Assembly (NCBI GenBank): GCA_947846985.1
Contig: CANTUZ010000001.1
Span: 151,558,447-151,622,446, forward strand
Length of the DNA: 64,000 nt
From: Fratercula arctica
Taxonomy: Eukaryota; Chordata; Aves; Charadriiformes; Alcidae
Direction: 5' to 3'
Shown here: piece after piece, positions 63,801 through 64,000 of the stretch
How the letters are laid out: every line of letters begins with the position of its first letter
Position numbering within the stretch: the stretch's first letter is position 1
Made by a program: the position numbers and the translations under genes
The notes under the pieces: model-generated
What the model was told of the DNA's origin: nothing
Database searches by the model: none
What the model saw: the letters and a program-made list of their open reading frames with translations, nothing else

Positions 63801-64000
63801 AATTTTTGATACAAGAAAACTTAGAATATCTTTTTTTTCCGGACAAATCTAGAGTGTGCAATTGTTATATGGTTACCTGTGATCACAGAGACAGGACCCA
63901 ATGGCCAGCACAGCCTCATCCTTTATTACCCCCTACTTTTTTTTGTTTGTTTGTTTTTAAATCTCTACTGTTTTTCCCACCACCCTTTCAAAAATTGGAA

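Larger units (their letters stand above)
1..64000 (-). other. DGKI: DGKI gene body, internal part (exons 2-6 and introns)
   Basis: The five minus-strand exons listed separately translate to one continuous segment of a type IV diacylglycerol kinase, in the right order and phase. They run from the region before the first C1 domain to the start of the second C1. Known family facts: DGK iota phosphorylates diacylglycerol to phosphatidic acid, ending DAG signalling. It has two C1 domains, a MARCKS-like basic segment, a split kinase domain, ankyrin repeats and a C-terminal PDZ ligand, and is mainly neuronal. Iota rather than zeta is favoured by [14 protein letters not shown] in exon 3 (zeta, as I recall it, has GEHIWFETNVSGDF) and by the exon 2 and exon 5 sequences. 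The gene enters and leaves the window. No promoter, start codon, stop codon or polyadenylation site belonging to it is visible. Exon numbers assume one upstream coding exon, as in mammals. Confidence 0.92.
50991..64000 (-). other. DGKI: DGKI intron 1, right-hand segment
   Basis: About 13 kb with no recognised exon. I looked for the end of DGKI exon 1 (GC-rich, KQVSYR-like before a donor) and saw nothing suitable, and no CpG island, so exon 1 is beyond the window. It contains a pyrimidine block at 54,508-54,577, the AT-only block at 56,880-57,020, a possible MIR relic at 56,655-56,760, the longest open frame (59,281-59,874, plus), and several A-runs, including A18 at 63,085-63,102. Confidence 0.7.

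Noticed and set aside
50991..64000. DGKI exon 1 or its CpG-island promoter
   Set aside because: No GC-rich segment, no suitable start codon and no phase-2 donor with the expected preceding residues was seen.

Overview
This looks like a window of bird nuclear DNA, AT-rich and gene-poor. Interspersed repeats are mostly CR1-class LINEs with avian-style 3' ends (about 2,606-2,913 and 19,050-19,366). There are very old CR1/L3-like and MIR-like relics, no young SINEs, and many short A/T runs. The exact species cannot be told.

The only gene I can support is on the minus strand: DGKI, diacylglycerol kinase iota. It was found by reading small splice-bounded exons, none of which makes a long open frame. 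Five coding exons are intact, with AG/GT boundaries and matching phases. In transcription order they are 19,885-19,993 (N-terminal linker), 10,005-10,100 and 6,564-6,638 (first C1 zinc finger), 4,078-4,134 (end of that finger plus linker) and 2,390-2,455 (start of the second C1). By analogy with the mammalian gene I number them exons 2-6. Exon 1 (GC-rich N-terminus and promoter) should lie beyond 64,000. Exon 7 and the kinase and ankyrin parts should lie left of position 1. Over 99% of the window is therefore intron.

Layout from left to right: part of intron 6 (1-2,389); exon 6; intron 5 with a CR1 3' end 150 bp from the exon 6 acceptor; exon 5; intron 4; exon 4; intron 3 with an old L3-like 3' end and a 48-bp tandem duplication; exon 3; intron 2 with a CR1 endonuclease fragment, a MIR relic and a CR1 3' end; exon 2; then at least 44 kb of intron 1. 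Intron 1 holds a 1.55-kb ancient L3/CR1-like LINE (about 24,310-25,870), a second such relic (about 50,370-50,990), MIR-like relics, G-runs, a CpG-rich patch (41,350-41,770) and an AT-only block (56,880-57,020).

No tRNA, rRNA, CRISPR, prokaryotic operon or undescribed enzyme system was seen. The most useful content is the exon structure of DGKI and a few intronic elements that could affect its splicing or regulation.
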